64,000 nt of DNA, taken from NCBI GenBank assembly GCA_023138875.1, contig JAGLOO010000022.1, forward strand, positions 21,452-85,451, read 5' to 3'. Shown here piece by piece: positions 60,656-64,000 of the stretch. Below the pieces are notes generated by a model. It ran no database searches. It was given only the letters and a program-made list of their open reading frames with translations, and had not been told where the DNA came from. The position numbers and the translations under genes were made by a program. Source of the DNA: Bacteroidales bacterium. GTDB taxonomy: Bacteria > Bacteroidota > Bacteroidia > Bacteroidales > GCA-2748055. Position 1 is the first letter of the stretch. Every line of letters starts with the position of its first letter.

Positions 60656-63600
60656 TTATTCCTTAATAGCCAGATGATATTCCTGTAAAGATTTCACCTT
60701 ATAGGCACCGTTCCTACGGTCTTTGATACCTCTGGTGGCGGCTAAAGCTGCTGATGTAGTTGTAATATATGGTACCTTGTACTTAATGGCGCTCTTCCGT
60801 ATATAGGAATCATCAAACTCGCTCTGTTTCCCGGCAGGTGTATTTATAACCAGATTTATAACTCCGTTTTTAATGGCATCAACAATATTTGGCCTGCCCT
60901 CATGAACTTTTTTAACACTTTCACATTCGATGCCATGCTCTTCCAGGAATAGTTTTGTTCCCCCGGTAGCCATAATGTTAAACTTCATATCCTGAAAACT
61001 TCTGGCAAAATCAAGGATTTTATCCTTATCTCTGTCTGCAATTGTAATTAATACGGTACCCTCAAGTGGCAAACTGGTTAGCGTTGCTTCCTGGGATTTA
61101 AAAAATGCCAGTCCATAGGAGTCAGCAAGGCCAAGAACTTCGCCTGTTGAACGCATCTCCGGACTGAGTAAAGGATCCACATCAGGAAACATGTTGAAAG
61201 GAAATACTGCTTCCTTGACGCCAAAATGTTCAATTTTCCTCTCTTTTAAGTCGAGATCGGAAAGTTTTTGTCCAAGCAGGATCTGGGTCGCAATTTTAGC
61301 CATAGATATATTGCAAATTTTCGAAACCAGGGGTACGGTACGTGATGCCCTTGGATTTGCTTCCAGTATATAAACTACATCTTCATAAATTGCATACTGA
61401 ATGTTCATTAAGCCTACCACTTTCAATTCGATGGCAATCTTTCTTGTGTATTCCTTTATGGTTTCCTGATGCTTCTCAGGAATAATCACAGGGGGTATCA
61501 CACAGGCTGAATCTCCGGAATGGATACCGGCATATTCAATATGCTGCATTACTGCAGGAACGAATACATCGGTACCATCAGCTATAGCATCAGCTTCTGC
61601 TTCAATGGCATCTTCCAAAAACATATCAATAAGGAGGGGCCTGTCTGGAGAAACATCGGTTGCTTCGGCAACATATTGCTCGAGCATATCTTCATCAAGG
61701 ACAATCTTCATTGCCCTTCCACCCAAAACGTATGAAGGCCTCACCATCAGGGGATAACCGATTCTCTGAGCAATATCTTTGGCTTCTTTCAGTGTACTTG
61801 CCATGCCCGATTCCGGTTGCGGAATCTGCAGTTTCTTCATAATCTTACGAAAGCGGTCACGATCTTCCGCCAAATCAATCGTATCCGGTGTTGTGCCCAG
61901 AATCTTTACGCCGGCCTCAGCCAGCTCATTTGCCAGATTCAGGGGTGTTTGCCCTCCAAATTGAACAATAACTCCTTCCGGTTTCTCCTTATGATAAATG
62001 CTTAATACATCCTCAGCAGTCAGCGGCTCAAAGTACAGTTTATCGGAAGTATCATAATCCGTTGAAACTGTTTCCGGGTTACAATTTACCATGATTGATT
62101 CAAGTCCCGCACTGCGAATGGCCATTGCAGCATGTACACAGCAGTAATCAAATTCAATACCCTGTCCTATCCTGTTGGGGCCACCGCCGAGCACCATTAT
62201 TTTCTTTCTGTCACTGACTTCAACTTTATTTGGAGCATTATAGGTCGAGAAGTAATATGCCGCATTTTCTACCCCGCTAACAGGTACAGGTTCCCATGCT
62301 TCTGATAAACCAAGTGAAATGCGTTTTTCCCTTATCTCCTTTTCAGGAACGTTTAACAGCAGGGATAAATATTTGTCAGCAAACCCGTCTTTTTTAGCCT
62401 GAATGAAAATCTCTTCAGGCAATGCTTCCCATGTAAACTTCAGTATTTGCTCTTCCAGTTCCACCAGCTCCTTCATCTGAGAAATAAACCAGGTCTTAAT
62501 ATGAGTCTTTTTGAAAAGTTCCTCTACATCTGCACCCTTGCGCAATGCTTCATACATAATAAACTGCCGCTCGCTGGAAGCATGCTTGAGCAATGCCAGA
62601 AGTTCATCAAGGGATTTATTATTAAAATCTTTGGCAAATCCAAGTCCATAACGTCCGATTTCCAATGAACGAATGGCTTTTTGTATGGCTTCCTTATAGG
62701 TTTTTCCAATACTCATTACTTCACCTACGGCGTGCATTTGTGTGCCAAGTTTATCTTCCAGGTTGTCAAATTTTTCAAAAGCCCACCGTGCAAATTTTAC
62801 CACCACATAATCTCCGGATGGTGTATATTTTTCGAGGGTCCCGTCGCGCCAATAGGGTATCTCATCCATTGTTAATCCACCTGCAAGCAGTGATGATACA
62901 AGCGCAATCGGGAATCCTGTTGCCTTGGAGGCAAGGGCAGATGAGCGTGATGTACGTGGATTGATCTCAATAACAACTACCTTTCCTGTTTTAGGATCAT
63001 GAGCAAACTGAACGTTTGTACCTCCTATAACTTCGATCGCTTCGACGATATCATAGGCGTATTTCTGTAAACGTTTCTGAAGTTCAGGCTCAATGGTTAG
63101 CATGGGTGCCGTGCAAAATGAATCACCGGTATGTACGCCCATGGCATCTACGTTTTCGATAAAGCATACTGTGATCATCTGGTTTTTTGCATCCCTGACG
63201 ACCTCCAGTTCTAGCTCTTCCCAACCCAGGACAGATTCCTCAACCAGTACCTGGTTCACAATGCTTGCCGATAATCCCCGGCTGACAATGGTACGTAATT
63301 CCTCAATATTGTAAACCAGGCCACCACCGGTGCCGCCCATGGTATACGCAGGCCGTATCACCACCGGATATCCCAGTTCCTCTGCAATTTTTTCTGCATC
63401 TTTAAGGGTATTCGCCGCTTTGCTCGCGGGCATCTCAATTCCCAGCCGATTCATGGTTTCCTTGAAAGCGGTGCGGTCTTCTCCTCTTTCTATTGCATCG
63501 ATGTTTACGCCAATAATTTTAACATCGTAGTATTCCAGGATTCCTTTTTTTGCCAGTAATAAGGATAGATTCAAAGCTGTCTGTCCACCTAAGTTTGGAA

Positions 63601-63859
63601 GAAGTGCATCTGGCCTCTCCTTTTTAATGATTTCTGTTAAGGCATATTCATTCAGCGGCTCAAGATAGGTTATGTCTGCTATTTCCGGATCTGTCATAAT
63701 TGTGGCCGGATTGGAATTGACCAGTACAATTTTATAACCTAATGAACGCAATGCTTTGCATGCCTGCGTCCCTGAGTAATCAAATTCACAGGCCTGCCCG
63801 ATGATAATAGGTCCCGAACCAATGATTAACACTTTATTAATGTCTTCTCGTTTTGCCAT
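60656..63859 (-). CDS. carB: Carbamoyl phosphate synthase large subunit
   Basis: A 1067-residue CarB that forms carbamoyl phosphate from bicarbonate, ammonia and two ATP for arginine and pyrimidines. The duplicated structure is plain: GSGPIIIGQACEFDYSGTQA in the N-terminal half and GGGPNRIGQGIEFDYCCVHA in the second, each followed by an ATP-grasp domain. The C-terminal MGS-like allosteric domain begins near residue 935. The length is normal. carA would lie beyond the right edge. Confidence 0.98.
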   Translation of the reverse strand: MAKREDINKVLIIGSGPIIIGQACEFDYSGTQACKALRSLGYKIVLVNSNPATIMTDPEIADITYLEPLNEYALTEIIKKERPDALLPNLGGQTALNLSLLLAKKGILEYYDVKIIGVNIDAIERGEDRTAFKETMNRLGIEMPASKAANTLKDAEKIAEELGYPVVIRPAYTMGGTGGGLVYNIEELRTIVSRGLSASIVNQVLVEESVLGWEELELEVVRDAKNQMITVCFIENVDAMGVHTGDSFCTAPMLTIEPELQKRLQKYAYDIVEAIEVIGGTNVQFAHDPKTGKVVVIEINPRTSRSSALASKATGFPIALVSSLLAGGLTMDEIPYWRDGTLEKYTPSGDYVVVKFARWAFEKFDNLEDKLGTQMHAVGEVMSIGKTYKEAIQKAIRSLEIGRYGLGFAKDFNNKSLDELLALLKHASSERQFIMYEALRKGADVEELFKKTHIKTWFISQMKELVELEEQILKFTWEALPEEIFIQAKKDGFADKYLSLLLNVPEKEIREKRISLGLSEAWEPVPVSGVENAAYYFSTYNAPNKVEVSDRKKIMVLGGGPNRIGQGIEFDYCCVHAAMAIRSAGLESIMVNCNPETVSTDYDTSDKLYFEPLTAEDVLSIYHKEKPEGVIVQFGGQTPLNLANELAEAGVKILGTTPDTIDLAEDRDRFRKIMKKLQIPQPESGMASTLKEAKDIAQRIGYPLMVRPSYVLGGRAMKIVLDEDMLEQYVAEATDVSPDRPLLIDMFLEDAIEAEADAIADGTDVFVPAVMQHIEYAGIHSGDSACVIPPVIIPEKHQETIKEYTRKIAIELKVVGLMNIQYAIYEDVVYILEANPRASRTVPLVSKICNISMAKIATQILLGQKLSDLDLKERKIEHFGVKEAVFPFNMFPDVDPLLSPEMRSTGEVLGLADSYGLAFFKSQEATLTSLPLEGTVLITIADRDKDKILDFARSFQDMKFNIMATGGTKLFLEEHGIECESVKKVHEGRPNIVDAIKNGVINLVINTPAGKQSEFDDSYIRKSAIKYKVPYITTTSAALAATRGIKDRRNGAYKVKSLQEYHLAIKE

Positions 63860-64000
63860 GGTGTTTATTCAGTGAAAAAGGTAAATCAATCTTTGTTAAA
63901 GATGTGAATTAAATCCAAGTTTTTCTTCCTGTCTGCTCTCTGGAATATAAAATATTTGGTTCTACTACCATTTTAGTGGGTAACTTTTCAGGGCCACCCA

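Overview
The window reads as chromosome of a member of the Bacteroidota, most likely an anaerobic or facultative Bacteroidales/Marinilabiliales-type organism. This rests on the rplM-rpsI-rpsB-tsf operon, two secreted proteins with type IX (T9SS) C-terminal sorting domains and SprB-like repeats, a DUF2723 protein, a SiaABC-type module, an ALDH7-type dehydrogenase, promoters with the Bacteroidota TAnnTTTG -7 box, and weak ribosome-binding sites. A fused 2-hydroxyacyl-CoA dehydratase activase and a DUF134/DUF5320/DUF89/radical-SAM block point to an anaerobic lifestyle. No taxonomic search was possible.

Layout. 1-6.3 kb: partial S41 protease, dCMP deaminase, tRNA-Leu(CAA), ALDH7-type dehydrogenase, a small VapBC-type pair and dxs. 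6.3-14 kb: an OmpA-type lipoprotein, then a leftward run from rplM to a glycosyltransferase (rplM, rpsI, rpsB with a long charged tail, tsf, an IS6-family insertion sequence, pyrH, frr, glycosyltransferase). 14-22.7 kb: envelope polysaccharide and nucleotide genes (O-antigen-ligase-like, alkyladenine glycosylase, DUF2723 protein, polysaccharide deacetylase, DUF6427 protein, purD). 22.8-28 kb: two paralogous T9SS-exported beta-propeller/SprB-repeat proteins.

28.1-33.5 kb holds the most interesting system: a compact lasso-peptide biosynthetic cluster. It comprises a macrolactam synthetase (C), a 43-codon precursor gene (A), and a divergent, overlapping operon of an HPr-kinase-like tailoring kinase (K), a PAPS sulfotransferase (S), a PqqD-like recognition protein (B1) and a transglutaminase-fold leader peptidase (B2), followed by a nucleotidyltransferase (N). 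The predicted core is AGNPGGGDDYVTFGYSES (Ala1 joined to Asp8 or Asp9) and ends in the C-terminal Ser that paeninodin-type kinases modify. The sulfotransferase suggests an additional, possibly undescribed, tailoring step. The 3' end of the precursor gene overlaps the 3' end of B2 on the opposite strand.

33.6-45.7 kb: a nine-gene leftward operon in which a CheR methyltransferase, PAS/GAF sensors and a SiaA/SiaB/SiaC-type phosphatase-kinase-phosphoprotein switch are joined to an ABCG-type transporter and two exported proteins. 45.7-55.3 kb: a PurQ-like protein lacking catalytic residues, an AlbA_2 protein, a glycosyltransferase, a TrmJ-like methyltransferase, a DUF4412 protein, the giant activase and a peroxiredoxin. 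55.4-60.6 kb: a Gly/Arg-rich Spy-like protein divergent from DUF134, DUF5320, a zinc-ribbon protein, a CoA-disulfide-reductase-like flavoprotein, DUF89 and a radical SAM protein. The window ends in carB. No gene-free stretch exceeds about 300 bases.
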